Program-made: the position numbers and the translations under genes
NCBI GenBank assembly: GCA_943787205.1
Contig: CALSLN010000009.1
Span: 62,001 to 126,000 of the forward strand
Length of the DNA stretch: 64,000 nucleotides
Source of the DNA: an uncultured Rhodospirillaceae bacterium
GTDB taxonomy: Bacteria > Pseudomonadota > Alphaproteobacteria > Rhodospirillales > Rhodospirillaceae
Direction of reading: 5' to 3'
Notes under the pieces: model-generated
The model's database searches: none
Told to the model about the DNA's origin: nothing
The model's input: only the letters and a program-made list of their open reading frames with translations
In this document: positions 51,807-61,461 of the stretch, one piece after another
Layout of the letters: every line of letters begins with the position of its first letter
Position numbering within the stretch: the first letter of the stretch is position 1

Positions 51807-53068
51807 TCCTGTTCCTTGAACACAGGATACGGCCCCATCACCAGCATCAGCAGCGACCCAACGACAAACAATGCTGCAGTTGAATAGAGGATCAGTTCAT
51901 AACTTCCTGTCACGTCTTGTGACCAACCGAAGACTGCAGGGGCCGCGCCTGATCCAACTGCAAAGAATACAAATTGCGCCCCGTAAATCTTGCCGTAGTT
52001 TTTCAGGCCAAAATATCGGCTCGACATGTACGCAATGACATCTAACTCAGCACCAGCAGCCAAACCGATTGCCAAGGCTGAGATGCTAATCATAAGGCCA
52101 CTCGGCATACTCTGCGCTAAAATCAGACAGGACGCTGCCGGTAGGATGAGAAACACGCAAGCAACACCTGGAGCCCAGACCCTGTCGATCAAATAGCCAA
52201 CAACCAATCGTCCGACAATGACCATGATTCCCACCAAACCTGCCTTCTCGACCGCGTAATCTAAGGGTAACCCTTTATCGGTCAGCATAGGCACGAGGTT
52301 GGTGATCAATCCGCCAACGCCATAGCAAATAAACAGTAGCGCGATGCCCATCGCCCAAAACCGGTAGTCCGCAAGCGCTTCGCGCAATGTCACACCTGTA
52401 TTGGCAGATGGAGAATGAATGGCGACATCTTTCTCATCCCTCTCCTGAAAGAAGAAATATGCGACAGGGAATGCGACGACCAGAAGTGTTGCACCTATAG
52501 CCTGATAAGCTTCACGCCAGCCAAAGCTCTCGATCAACCATGCCGCATATGACGGCCCGACAGCGGCAACCAGACCCGTCCCCATCATGGTCATGCCAAG
52601 CGCTAGACCGCGGCTCTTATCGAACCAGCTATTTACTCCACGCGTCCATGTCACAGGGAATGTGCCGGCGGCAATTACGGACATGAGAATCCATAGAGCA
52701 TAGTAAACAAGGATGTTGTCTGTCGTTAGTGACAGCGATGCGAATGACAAACTCAACGCAAACATCGAAATCAATGCGACGCGACGCGCGCCATATTTAT
52801 CGCTCAACCCACCGATCAAAGGACCGGTTAATGCCGCACTCATCATAACAAATGAGAATGCAAATTGGGTTGCTCCCCGGCTCCAGCCAAATTCTTCGGT
52901 GATTGACAGAACAAAAACACCGTGTGTGTAGAACACGATGCCGGTCAACCCAGCACTAACGCCTAGCATCGCGCCAACCAGGGGCTTCCAACCCATTCGG
53001 AATTCCGCAAAGAAAATATAAGCGAGAATCAGAGATAGTGTTGGTACGGCTAAGATGAATAATAACAT
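51803..53068 (-). CDS. MFS transporter
   Basis: The 421-residue inner-membrane protein has about 12 membrane segments. It has the family motif A pattern GGLSDKYGARRVAL between helices 2 and 3 and a central acidic loop (QERDEKDVAIHSPSANTG). The pattern FTEEFGWSRGATQFAFSF-like near the start resembles the monocarboxylate/oxalate-type group. The first 24 residues (MLLFILAVPTLSLILAYIFF...) may be extra; an ATG at 52996 (MGWKPLVGAML) is another start. It probably imports an organic acid or product for the operon. Confidence 0.87.
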   Translation of the reverse strand: MLLFILAVPTLSLILAYIFFAEFRMGWKPLVGAMLGVSAGLTGIVFYTHGVFVLSITEEFGWSRGATQFAFSFVMMSAALTGPLIGGLSDKYGARRVALISMFALSLSFASLSLTTDNILVYYALWILMSVIAAGTFPVTWTRGVNSWFDKSRGLALGMTMMGTGLVAAVGPSYAAWLIESFGWREAYQAIGATLLVVAFPVAYFFFQERDEKDVAIHSPSANTGVTLREALADYRFWAMGIALLFICYGVGGLITNLVPMLTDKGLPLDYAVEKAGLVGIMVIVGRLVVGYLIDRVWAPGVACVFLILPAASCLILAQSMPSGLMISISALAIGLAAGAELDVIAYMSSRYFGLKNYGKIYGAQFVFFAVGSGAAPAVFGWSQDVTGSYELILYSTAALFVVGSLLMLVMGPYPVFKEQE

Positions 53069-53140
53069 TTAGTCGGCCCCCCAGCCGTTATTCCTGAGCT
53101 GCGATTGCAGCAGATTTACTTGAGTGTAACAGGTCGATAA

Positions 53141-54532
53141 TTACCGAACAGCCTTGGCCGCCGCAATGCCTGATAACCAACCAAATGCGGTGGCTGTCAG
53201 CAAGCCATTTCCCGCCATATAGCCCCAGCAAGACGGTCCAGAAATACCCCGAGCAGCGCCCCCGCCAGCATAGAGATTGGGCAGCGATGAGCCATCTTCG
53301 CGCTTCACCTGGCCATTATTATCCACAATAAGGCCGCCCTGCGTATGAAAGAGAGCAGCACTGACTTTCACAGCATAATACGGAGCTTCTAAAATCGGGT
53401 GGCCGGTAAAATCTCGACCGAAAGAGTCAGGCTGCTCACCATGTGTCATCGCAGCCACCTCAGAAACAGTGTCGCGCAATGTGTTCGGTAGCTTTGTGAC
53501 GGAGACCAGTTCATCAAGCGTATCGGCTTTGCGGATGCAGTTCGCCTTCAAGGCATCATGATAGTCATCAAACTCTTTCATAATCTCATGACACCGTTCG
53601 TCGTAAATGCTCCAGGCAAAATGCTCAGGCTGAGCGACGATCTCGACGGCCTGCTCTGAGTACCCTTTGGCCTCATTGGAAAAGCGCTTGCCTTCGGCAT
53701 TAACCTGGAAGCCACCCTCCATAATGTGTGCCCACAAGATCGGTACGCCTTGGCCGTATGCCAGCCCGCCGTGCCCTTGATAGGCGTGGATATCACCAAC
53801 CGCCGCACTGAGACCCCGCCCCCAGCGAATGGCATCCCCTTTATTCCCTGGGTGCCCAAAAAATTCTGCTGCTACAATTTCGGGGATGTACTCCTGGAGC
53901 ATCTCGTTGCTACCCGCAAAACCACAACACGCAAGAATCAAAGCCTTGCATCCTAGATCTTCGATGGTGCCATCCGGTCTCGTAATTCTGACACCGTGAA
54001 CCCGACCGGATTCATCGGCGAAGAGATCTGTCACCGGCGCCTCAAGAACTACATCCAAGCTGTTGCGCGCCATGGCATCATGAAGAGCTCCCATGAGTTC
54101 AGAGCCCGTGCGATTAGGCGTTCCATGCATGCGCCGTTTGGTATGCCCTGGGTAATCGAAGGAATCGACCAACGACAGTGGCACGCCACAAGAATCAACG
54201 AGCCACTCAACGGTTGGAGCGGAAACGGCGGCCATGTGAGCCGCTATATCATGATCCGTCTGGTCCTTTGTTTTGTGCAACAGATCAGCTGTGAACAGGT
54301 CCGCGGAATCTTCAATTCCCTTTTCCTTCTGGAACCGACTGCCCGCACCCGGAATAAGGCCCGTAGACATGGCTGTCGTGCCAAGCGCGGAGGAATCCCG
54401 TTCCAGAACGAGGACCTCGGCACCCGCTTCATTAGCGGATAAGGCCGCTGTGAGCCCACATCCGCCGGCCCCTATAACCAAAACATCGATCTCGCCTTCG
54501 AGGTTCGCCTTATCTGGGCTTAGAACGCTCAT
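53141..54532 (-). CDS. FAD-dependent oxidoreductase (fumarate reductase/ketosteroid dehydrogenase-like)
   Basis: The 463-residue product starts with the FAD dinucleotide motif DVLVIGAGGCGLTAALSANEAGAEVLVLER. TTAMSTGLIPGAGSRFQ and LILACCGFAGSNEMLQEYIPE follow, and the C-terminal LYAGGGAARGISGPSCWGYMAGNGLLTATAFG closes the FAD site. This is the FAD_binding_2 family, which reduces or dehydrogenates C-C bonds next to a carbonyl or carboxylate. No signal peptide or cytochrome part is seen, so it is a cytosolic flavoprotein. It is first of the four-gene run with the MFS, SDR and Gfo genes (72 bases to the MFS gene). Confidence 0.88.
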   Translation of the reverse strand: MSVLSPDKANLEGEIDVLVIGAGGCGLTAALSANEAGAEVLVLERDSSALGTTAMSTGLIPGAGSRFQKEKGIEDSADLFTADLLHKTKDQTDHDIAAHMAAVSAPTVEWLVDSCGVPLSLVDSFDYPGHTKRRMHGTPNRTGSELMGALHDAMARNSLDVVLEAPVTDLFADESGRVHGVRITRPDGTIEDLGCKALILACCGFAGSNEMLQEYIPEIVAAEFFGHPGNKGDAIRWGRGLSAAVGDIHAYQGHGGLAYGQGVPILWAHIMEGGFQVNAEGKRFSNEAKGYSEQAVEIVAQPEHFAWSIYDERCHEIMKEFDDYHDALKANCIRKADTLDELVSVTKLPNTLRDTVSEVAAMTHGEQPDSFGRDFTGHPILEAPYYAVKVSAALFHTQGGLIVDNNGQVKREDGSSLPNLYAGGGAARGISGPSCWGYMAGNGLLTATAFGWLSGIAAAKAVR

Positions 54533-54675
54533 TGCCTACCCTCAATATAGTTCCAGCCCTAGGGCCAATACCTTCGGCACTCTAGAAGACGGTATGCATA
54601 TAGGTCTAAAAAAGCGACAAAGTGCGCACTGAATGACTGTTTCGCGTGCTGTACAAACGGCTGAAAACGGACAGT

Positions 54676-56193
54676 TTAGTCGCCGATACTGATTTTATCG
54701 TAGTCGATATGGCCAACCGAAATGTCGTACCCTTGAACCGCACGGTTTACCGCATCAAAGCGGGCAGTCTCATATAGCAAGATCGCGGGCACCAAACTCA
54801 GTTGGTGCCGCATCACGCCCTGGGTTAGCACCCGGCGCTCCTCTAAGTCAAAGGCCGCCTCTGCTTCTGCAAGGAGCGGTAAAACGGATTGGTCGCAAAA
54901 CCAAGGCGTAATCCAGAGACAAGAATGACGGACCAGAGGCGTCAAGGAATCCAATGACGGATTGACGCCGTAATCAATGCCAATCGCCTCCCCGGCCCAG
55001 TCCCCTTGATACACGCCGCGCGCATATTGTGTTGCTGGAATCTGGCGAAGCGACAGCGTAACCCCAACCCTGGCTAAATCTGCAGCAACCTGCTGATAGA
55101 CCTGAGGCGAATAAGACGCACTACCCAACAAAATCTCTGCGGTAAATGAGAAGCCGTCTGGATACCCAGCCTCGGTCAGGAGGGCCCTGGCCTTATCAGG
55201 ATCGTAGGGCCAAAGCTCCAAACTAGGATCCCATCCGAACGCAAAACTGGGCGTTGTTTGCGTCGCCATCTTTACGTAACCGCCTAACAGGCCTTGTGAA
55301 ATTCCGTCTCTATTAACGGCATAGTTCAGAGCTTGGCGAACGCGCACGTCTTTTAGAGGCGACTCTTTCTCCGTAATAAACGCAAGCACCTGCATACTGG
55401 GATCAACGCCGACAACCATCTTATGTCCTGCTGACTCCACCAACGGAATTTCGTCCGGCCCCAATTGCAACCCAATATGTAATCGACCGGATAATACGCC
55501 TTGGATACGTGCCACTGACTCTGCCGCCGCAATTAACTCAACACCGTCCAGGATTGGTTGTCGCCACGCCGTGGGCGATCGAACAAGCTCCATACGGGCG
55601 GACGTATACTCCTTAACAATAAAAGGTCCCGACCCAATCGGCGCCGCAGCAAATTCTTCTACACCTACCTCAGCCCAATACTTCGGCGGTACAATTTTCA
55701 GCGCGGCGACTTTATGCGGCAACAGCGCATCAGGAGCCGTCGTTGTAATGCGAACAGTTGTGTCATCCACCGCCTCGACACCCGCTATTCCAGCGAGTTC
55801 CCGCGTAACCGGGTAGGTCTTTCCCAAGTCCGTCTGCATAATCGCGTAGGTGGCCGCGATGGCGTGCGCATCTACCGGCTCGCCATTAGAAAATGTGACG
55901 TTGGGGCGAAGGTAAAATAACCAGGATGTTTGGCTTTCTGATTCCCAGCGCTCCGCCAACATGGGCACAGGCTTCGCTTCATTATCGACTCGCGTTAAGC
56001 CTTCAAAGAAGGCCGCGTACGTATAGAGGCTCGGCAAACCGCTTGTCGTATTGAATGGATTACCACGAGAGGATGGAAGGCTCGTGATACCAACACGAAG
56101 GACAGACTCTGCGAGTACGGGCTTCACCACCCATAAGGTAATCGCGAGTATCGACCACGCTAGTGGTTTAACGATCTTCATTTGATCCACCAT
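54676..56193 (-). CDS. ABC-type solute-binding protein, family 5 (orphan)
   Basis: The 505-residue periplasmic protein has a signal (LAWSILAITLWVVKPVLAES), then a family 5 (peptide/nickel/oligosaccharide-type) binding domain: TYAAFFEGLTRVD, WLFYLRPNVTFSNGEPVDA, IGSGPFIVKEYTSARMEL and FVRQALNYAVNRDGIS-like. No ABC permease or ATPase gene is nearby. I chose the ATG at 56193 because AAGGA lies 4-5 bases upstream. A longer frame from 56223 and a shorter ATG at 56181 are possible. It lies 144 bases before the flavoprotein gene on the same strand, so the two may be related. The ligand is unknown. Confidence 0.85.
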   Translation of the reverse strand: MVDQMKIVKPLAWSILAITLWVVKPVLAESVLRVGITSLPSSRGNPFNTTSGLPSLYTYAAFFEGLTRVDNEAKPVPMLAERWESESQTSWLFYLRPNVTFSNGEPVDAHAIAATYAIMQTDLGKTYPVTRELAGIAGVEAVDDTTVRITTTAPDALLPHKVAALKIVPPKYWAEVGVEEFAAAPIGSGPFIVKEYTSARMELVRSPTAWRQPILDGVELIAAAESVARIQGVLSGRLHIGLQLGPDEIPLVESAGHKMVVGVDPSMQVLAFITEKESPLKDVRVRQALNYAVNRDGISQGLLGGYVKMATQTTPSFAFGWDPSLELWPYDPDKARALLTEAGYPDGFSFTAEILLGSASYSPQVYQQVAADLARVGVTLSLRQIPATQYARGVYQGDWAGEAIGIDYGVNPSLDSLTPLVRHSCLWITPWFCDQSVLPLLAEAEAAFDLEERRVLTQGVMRHQLSLVPAILLYETARFDAVNRAVQGYDISVGHIDYDKISIGD

Positions 56194-56261
56194 AAAATCC
56201 TTGTGGCCTAACCAGTTCGCCATCCCGACAACACAGAGACTAAAATAACATTGGCACCCGC

Positions 56262-56828
56262 CTAACCGGCAACCAACTCGTTCCCGTCGGTGTGTTCAAA
56301 AATCTTTCCGTATATATCCACTGTCGTCGTCTCGGAATACGTCAGCTTGCCGTTACCGACGATGATGTCATGCTTGAACGCAGTCGTCCGGGCCTTTTCC
56401 AACATAAAGGGCGATTGAACGATTCCCCAATCCTTATCATCTATTCCGGCCGCAACACTGAGTACAACTCGGCCATCCTCACTTTTTTCACCATTATATT
56501 GACCGCCGGCAAGGACACACACGGCTCTGGGAATGACCAGGGAATGCATGACCGTGTTTGCGTCAGAGTCCCACATCCAATAGCCCGTTTCATCGTGAAA
56601 CACTTCATCATCTGATTTGCGCTTCACAGTCTGGCGATAGTGAACCGTGACCAATTTTTGAGATTCTGCGTTGGTAACACCGCCGACAGGGGAAAAGGCG
56701 ATCTCTTCATAGTAGGGGTTGGTTTCTTTGCCATCGGGGTCTGGCGCAATATCCACCCCATCTTGGCCTTTCCAGGTGCCTATCAATTCCGAGAGAGGAC
56801 CGAAATCTATATCTGCCGACTTGCCCAT
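56262..56828 (-). CDS. Nitrobindin-like (FABP/lipocalin-fold) heme-binding domain protein
   Basis: The 188-residue product has the pattern of small beta-barrel heme/fatty-acid binding proteins: PLSELIGTWKGQDGVD near the start, EEIAFSPVGGVTNAESQKLVTVHYRQ, and later HDIIVGNGKLTYSETTTVDIYGKIFEHTD. The family often carries a His in the last strand that binds heme; here HTDGNELV is near the end. It may bind heme or lipid; the true ligand is open. No signal is present. A GGCG-poor gap of 92 bases lies downstream before phoB, and no operon partner is certain. Confidence 0.78.
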   Translation of the reverse strand: MGKSADIDFGPLSELIGTWKGQDGVDIAPDPDGKETNPYYEEIAFSPVGGVTNAESQKLVTVHYRQTVKRKSDDEVFHDETGYWMWDSDANTVMHSLVIPRAVCVLAGGQYNGEKSEDGRVVLSVAAGIDDKDWGIVQSPFMLEKARTTAFKHDIIVGNGKLTYSETTTVDIYGKIFEHTDGNELVAG

Positions 56829-56920
56829 GGTGAACTCGCTGTTGCTATGGAGATTGAAACCATAGCCTAACCGATGTCATGTCAGGAATGCAGGAATTTA
56901 GATCGCGAACAAAAGGGCGG

Positions 56921-57619
56921 TTAATTTTGTTCTTCGTCCAAAGAATAACCGAAACCTCTGACCGTTCTGATAAGGTTTGGTAGACCGTCTCCGCCAAGGG
57001 TAGACCTCAAACGCCGAATGTGGACATCAATCGTGCGGTCTTCGATGTAGATATTCTGGCCCCACGCCAGGTCAATAATCTGTCTGCGAGACAGCACACG
57101 CCCCGGACGCTCCATAAGCGCTTGCAGAATTTTGAATTCCTTCGGTCCAAGATGGAGCGACTCTCCATTTCGCTTAACTTTTCGAGACACAAGATCAAGA
57201 ACAAGGTCTGAGAATTCGAGCTTTTCGCCGACAAGCGACGGCGACGTTCGTCGCAACACGGCATTGATGCGCGCCACAAGCTCGCCAGGTGAGTAAGGCT
57301 TAACCATGTAGTCATCGGCCCCAACTTCGAGGGCGCGAATACGGTCTTCCTCTTCACCACGGGCTGTAACCATGATGATTGGTAGGTCTTTATTCTCGTC
57401 GATACGCCGAAGTCTGCGGCAAATTTCAATGCCAGACACTTCTGGCAGCATCCAGTCGAGAACCAAGAAGTCCGGGCGATTTTCTTCAATCTGCGATAAT
57501 GCGTCGGCGCCGTTGATCGACAAACGCACTTCGAATCCTGCAGCCTCAAGGTTGTACTTCAGAACTTCTGCCTGAGAGACTTCATCCTCGGCAATTAAAA
57601 CCACCGTTTTTCCGGTCAC
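56921..57619 (-). CDS. phoB: Phosphate regulon response regulator PhoB
   Basis: PhoB activates genes for phosphate scavenging when phosphorylated by PhoR. The 232-residue product has a receiver domain (LIAEDEVSQAEVL, phospho-acceptor Asp in LVLDWMLPEVSG near residue 54, Lys in MVKPYSPGEL) and a C-terminal OmpR-type winged helix (LGPKEFKILQALMERPGRVLSRRQII, then DRTIDVHIRRLRSTLG and TVRGFGYSL). The GTG start overlaps the phoU TGA. It is the last gene of the pst run. No phoR follows it in this window, which is unusual, as phoR is often next door. Confidence 0.95.
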   Translation of the reverse strand: MTGKTVVLIAEDEVSQAEVLKYNLEAAGFEVRLSINGADALSQIEENRPDFLVLDWMLPEVSGIEICRRLRRIDENKDLPIIMVTARGEEEDRIRALEVGADDYMVKPYSPGELVARINAVLRRTSPSLVGEKLEFSDLVLDLVSRKVKRNGESLHLGPKEFKILQALMERPGRVLSRRQIIDLAWGQNIYIEDRTIDVHIRRLRSTLGGDGLPNLIRTVRGFGYSLDEEQN

Positions 57620-58344
57620 GACTGAGCGGTCCCTTCTGCATCAACCAAGATGCCAGTAGATCGATCATCTTTAGGTCGATCACCCTCCGGTAGGCTGCCT
57701 TCCAGCATATAATGAATTTTTTCCGCGACATTGGTTGCGTGATCACCGACACGCTCAACATCCTTCGCGATAAACACGAGGTGCGTTCCCAATGAAATAT
57801 TCTGCGGGTCACTGGCCATAAGCTCCAAAAACTCTCGGAACAGGTTGGTGTGCATCCGGTCCACTTCTTCGTCTTTCAAGATCACCGCGGTGGCTAAGTC
57901 ACCATCCCGACTGGAGTATGCATCGAGCACATCTTTGATCATCTCGAGAACCTTATCTCCCATAGCCTTGATCGATTGTGCGGCCGACGTAACCATTGGC
58001 GCCCTCGTTAACGTAACGGTGCGTTTTGATATGTTCTTTGCGTAGTCCCCCATGCGCTCAAGATTGCCTGCCAACTTCAACGCAACTAAAATTACGCGCA
58101 AATCCTGGGCCATAGGCTGACGGAGCACCAGCATTTCTGTCGTGTGCTGATCAATCCTCACCTCATATTCATCAATAACTTTGTCGCGTTTGATGACCTG
58201 TTCAGCAGCATCAGGGTCAAGCCTGACCAACGCGTCTAAAGATGCAGCCAGCTGACTCTCTACAAGGCCACCCATTTCGCTGACCATAGTCTCGAGTTGC
58301 TCGAGGTCTTTGTCGTAAGCAGTGACGATATGCCGTTCGTTCAT
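57616..58344 (-). CDS. phoU: Phosphate transport system regulator PhoU
   Basis: PhoU links the Pst transporter to PhoR and holds the regulon off when phosphate is plentiful. The 242-residue all-helical product has two three-helix bundles, each with the family metal-binding pattern E/D-x3-D: MVLRQPMAQDLRVIL (about 70-85) and the later HLVFIAKDVERVGDHATNVAE (about 188-208). The length is as usual. It lies between pstB (18 bases) and phoB (overlap). Confidence 0.95.
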   Translation of the reverse strand: MNERHIVTAYDKDLEQLETMVSEMGGLVESQLAASLDALVRLDPDAAEQVIKRDKVIDEYEVRIDQHTTEMLVLRQPMAQDLRVILVALKLAGNLERMGDYAKNISKRTVTLTRAPMVTSAAQSIKAMGDKVLEMIKDVLDAYSSRDGDLATAVILKDEEVDRMHTNLFREFLELMASDPQNISLGTHLVFIAKDVERVGDHATNVAEKIHYMLEGSLPEGDRPKDDRSTGILVDAEGTAQS

Positions 58345-58362
58345 TTCACTAACTCTTTCGGC

Positions 58363-59196
58363 CTATCCGATAGAACCGGTCACGTAAGCTCGCGTCCGGT
58401 CATCAGATGGGTTTGTAAAAATAACCTTGGCTTCGTTCTCTTCGACCAATTCACCAAGGTGGAAAAATGCAGTCCGCTGTGACACTCGCGCCGCCTGCTG
58501 CATCGAATGGGTAACGATGACGATCGTGTATTTTGTTTTCAGGTCATCAATCAGCTCTTCAATTCTTGCGGTCGCTATGGGATCCAATGCTGAGCACGGC
58601 TCATCCATGAGAATGACGTCAGGCTCAACTGCGATGGCGCGCGCGATGCAAAGCCGCTGCTGCTGACCACCGGATAGTCCAGTGGCAGGCGCATCCAAAC
58701 GGTCTTTAACTTCATCCCAAAGACCAGCTCGAATCAAGCTCCGCTCTACAATCTCGTTGAGATCGTCACCTTTGTTGGCTTGCCCGTGAATACGCGGGCC
58801 ATAAGCGACATTTTCAAAAATGGACTTAGGAAAAGGATTGGGCTTCTGAAAAACCATTCCGATACGACGACGCAGCACAACGACGTCAACGTCGTCACCG
58901 TAAACGTCTTCGTTATCTAGCGTGATACTGCCACTCACCTGACAGGTTTCAATCAGATCATTCATGCGATTGATACACCGCAGAAACGTCGTCTTGCCAC
59001 AACCCGATGGCCCGATGAGAGCCGTAACAGCCTTAGACCGGATATTGAGATTGACGTTTGTGATCGCTGGACGCCCGGCGTAACTCACGTTCACGCCTGA
59101 CGCTACAATCTTTGCTGCCTCATCGGCACGTTCTGACCCTGCTTCATCGCTGGAATACGAAACGTTCAAAGGCTGTATGAGTTTATTTTCTAGCAT
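58363..59196 (-). CDS. pstB: Phosphate ABC transporter ATP-binding protein
   Basis: This is the cytoplasmic ATPase of the high-affinity phosphate importer. The 277-residue product has Walker [10 protein letters not shown], the Q-loop at [11 protein letters not shown], the signature [33 protein letters not shown] and the H-loop THSMQQAAR. The first 30 residues ([17 protein letters not shown]) are an N-terminal addition. The ATG at 59196 overlaps the pstA stop by one base (TGATG); a GTG one codon upstream is another option. The length and order are normal. Confidence 0.96.
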   Translation of the reverse strand: MLENKLIQPLNVSYSSDEAGSERADEAAKIVASGVNVSYAGRPAITNVNLNIRSKAVTALIGPSGCGKTTFLRCINRMNDLIETCQVSGSITLDNEDVYGDDVDVVVLRRRIGMVFQKPNPFPKSIFENVAYGPRIHGQANKGDDLNEIVERSLIRAGLWDEVKDRLDAPATGLSGGQQQRLCIARAIAVEPDVILMDEPCSALDPIATARIEELIDDLKTKYTIVIVTHSMQQAARVSQRTAFFHLGELVEENEAKVIFTNPSDDRTRAYVTGSIG

Positions 59197-60482
59197 CACT
59201 TTTCAAACTTTCTTCGCAGAATGACTGCCATCAGGTTCATCAACAACAAGAACACAAGCAAGACCAATATGGCGCCTGCAGTCTTCTCCGCAAATCCTCG
59301 CTCTGGACTATCTGCCCAGAGATAGACCTGCACGGGAAGAGCCGAGGCAGGCTGTGTCAGCGTAGACGGCGGATCAGCAATAAACGCTATCATGCCAATC
59401 ATCAAAAGCGGCGCCGTTTCACCCAGGGCACGAGCCATGCCAAGAATAACACCAGTAAGGATGCCTGGCATGGCCAATGGAACGACATGGTGAAACACGG
59501 CTTGAACACGGCTCGCACCGATGCCAAAGGCGGCTTCTCGGATTGATGGAGCCACGGCTTGTAACGCAACACGCGAACTAATGATAACGGTCGGAAGGGT
59601 CATCAAGGCAAGGACCATACCGCCAACGAGCGATGCCGAGCGCGGCAAACCAAAGAACCCTAGAAAGATAGCTAAGCCCAGAAGCCCGAAGGTAATGGAG
59701 GGAACGGCTGCCAGATTGTTAATGTTTATCTCTAGAAATTGCGTCCAACGATTACGAGCAGCAAACTCTTCCAAGTAAACAGCGGCTAGCACGCCAACAA
59801 CACAAGAAAGCAGGAGACAAACACCGAGCGCGAAAAATGATCCGATCATTGCGCCGTATACGCCAGCTACCTCTGGGTCTCGAGAGTCGCTGCTCGTCAA
59901 AAACGTCCAATTGAAGCGTGTTTTTATTCTCCCTTGCGCTTCAAGAGTTGCGTACCACTCCTGTTGTTTTTCAGACAATCGGGTCTGTAGCTGTGACGCC
60001 TCCGACGCATCCCCCTTATTGTACAGGTCAACATCATCCGAAGATGTAAGCCAAAGGCTTGCAACAGTGCCGATCAACTGCGGTTGCTCGACAACAATGT
60101 CGCGCAAATCGAATTCCGCCGCAGCGCCAAGCATGCCATACAAGGTACGGGCCTCACGGCGGCCAACATCTTCAGTAATGATGTCGCGCATCGCGCTCCG
60201 CACAATCGACCTATAGCGAATATTTGCGATGTCTTCTTCTGTGGCGGGCTCAACGAGACCGAGGGAGTCGTAGGTTAAGTCTACTTCGACCTTGAGTGCT
60301 GTCTGGAGAAACGCCCCATAACCCGTGCCAATAATCGAAACCAGAAAGAACGCCAGAAAGGAAAGACTAACGAGGATCGCAGCCAGCCCCAAAAACTTAA
60401 ACCGTTCTTCTCCGCGATGGCGTTCAACAACGCCAGGCATCGCGCTACTGGACAAAGAGCCAGGTGATTTACGCTCAGTCAT
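59196..60482 (-). CDS. pstA: Phosphate ABC transporter permease PstA, long form
   Basis: This inner-membrane permease subunit has about 428 residues, longer than E. coli PstA (296). The extra N-terminal part has one membrane segment ([25 protein letters not shown]) and then a roughly 140-residue periplasmic domain ([39 protein letters not shown]). This matches the alphaproteobacterial form (DUF3333-type). The core permease follows with the EAA-type motif [31 protein letters not shown] chose the ATG at 60482 (MTERKSPG) because it has GAGAAC upstream and overlaps pstC by 8 bases. Confidence 0.94.
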   Translation of the reverse strand: MTERKSPGSLSSSAMPGVVERHRGEERFKFLGLAAILVSLSFLAFFLVSIIGTGYGAFLQTALKVEVDLTYDSLGLVEPATEEDIANIRYRSIVRSAMRDIITEDVGRREARTLYGMLGAAAEFDLRDIVVEQPQLIGTVASLWLTSSDDVDLYNKGDASEASQLQTRLSEKQQEWYATLEAQGRIKTRFNWTFLTSSDSRDPEVAGVYGAMIGSFFALGVCLLLSCVVGVLAAVYLEEFAARNRWTQFLEININNLAAVPSITFGLLGLAIFLGFFGLPRSASLVGGMVLALMTLPTVIISSRVALQAVAPSIREAAFGIGASRVQAVFHHVVPLAMPGILTGVILGMARALGETAPLLMIGMIAFIADPPSTLTQPASALPVQVYLWADSPERGFAEKTAGAILVLLVFLLLMNLMAVILRRKFEK

Positions 60483-61422
60483 ATTGTTCTCTAAACTTTT
60501 TAACGATCTGACTGCCAACAACATTCAGAACGAGCGTGACACAGAAGAGCGCAAGGCCAAGCGCGAATGCGGCCAATGTTTTAGGGCTGTCGAATTCTTG
60601 GTCACCGGTTAAAAGAACGACGATCTGCACTGTTACGGTCGTGACTGCCTCTAAAGGGTTAAACGTCAAATTAGCGGCCAAGCCCGCCGCCATCACCACA
60701 ATCATTGTCTCACCAATAGCGCGGGAGGTTGCAAGAAGAATGCCCCCCGCGATGCCCGGTAAAGCGGCTGGAAGTACGACACGCCGGATCGTTTCTGACT
60801 TGGTGGCCCCCAAACCTCGCGACCCTTCGCGTAGGGAATCAGGAACTGCCTTGATGATGTCATCGGATATAGAAGAAATAAGGGGAATAATCATCACGCC
60901 CATGACTAAGCCCGCGGCCAGCGCACTTTCGTAAGCGACCTCTAGCCCTACGACTTTACCGAAGTCACTAATGGCAGGAGCAATCACAATTGCGGCAAAG
61001 AACCCGTATACGACGGTTGGAATGCCGGCCAGAATCTCGAGTAACGGTTTCACGAAGGAGCGAACGCCATCACTGGCATACTCTGCAAGATAGATGGCTG
61101 AAAAAATGCCAAGAGGCGCGCTGACACAAAGGGCAACGGTACTGATCAAGCCAGTTCCGACGAACAAGGGCACCGCACCAAATCTCCCGGATGCCCCAAC
61201 TTGATCTTCGCGGAGCGCGGTCTGCGGACTCCATTCTGTGCCGAACAGGAATTCGAAGATAGAAACCGATTGAAAGAACAGAGCCGCTTCAAATATGAGC
61301 GAGGCTACGATGCCAACCGTAATAAAAATGGCAACAGCCGAGCAGCTGAACAGAATTGCTCTGATCAGCCGCTCAACCAATATTTGGTTAGGGTGCCGTG
61401 TAGTAAGCGACGATGTCGACAT
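60475..61422 (-). CDS. pstC: Phosphate ABC transporter permease PstC
   Basis: This is the inner-membrane permease partner of PstA. The 315-residue product has six membrane segments and the permease signature DSLREGSRGLGATKSETIRRVVLPAALPGIAGGILL (EAA loop), followed by ATSRAIGETMIVVMAAG. Segments YLAEYASDG and EILAGIPTVVYGFFA are typical of the PstC group. It lies 39 bases after pstS and overlaps pstA, forming one transcript. The length is normal. Confidence 0.96.
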   Translation of the reverse strand: MSTSSLTTRHPNQILVERLIRAILFSCSAVAIFITVGIVASLIFEAALFFQSVSIFEFLFGTEWSPQTALREDQVGASGRFGAVPLFVGTGLISTVALCVSAPLGIFSAIYLAEYASDGVRSFVKPLLEILAGIPTVVYGFFAAIVIAPAISDFGKVVGLEVAYESALAAGLVMGVMIIPLISSISDDIIKAVPDSLREGSRGLGATKSETIRRVVLPAALPGIAGGILLATSRAIGETMIVVMAAGLAANLTFNPLEAVTTVTVQIVVLLTGDQEFDSPKTLAAFALGLALFCVTLVLNVVGSQIVKKFREQYD

Positions 61423-61461
61423 TGTTTTCAGGACCCTAAATCACTGCCATCAATGAGCTCG

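Noticed and set aside
56840..56880. Hairpin GCTATGG...CCATAGC between the nitrobindin-like gene and phoB
   Set aside because: It has a 7-bp stem, no T tail, and lies just upstream of the nitrobindin-like start. It does not work as a terminator, and no other role is evident.
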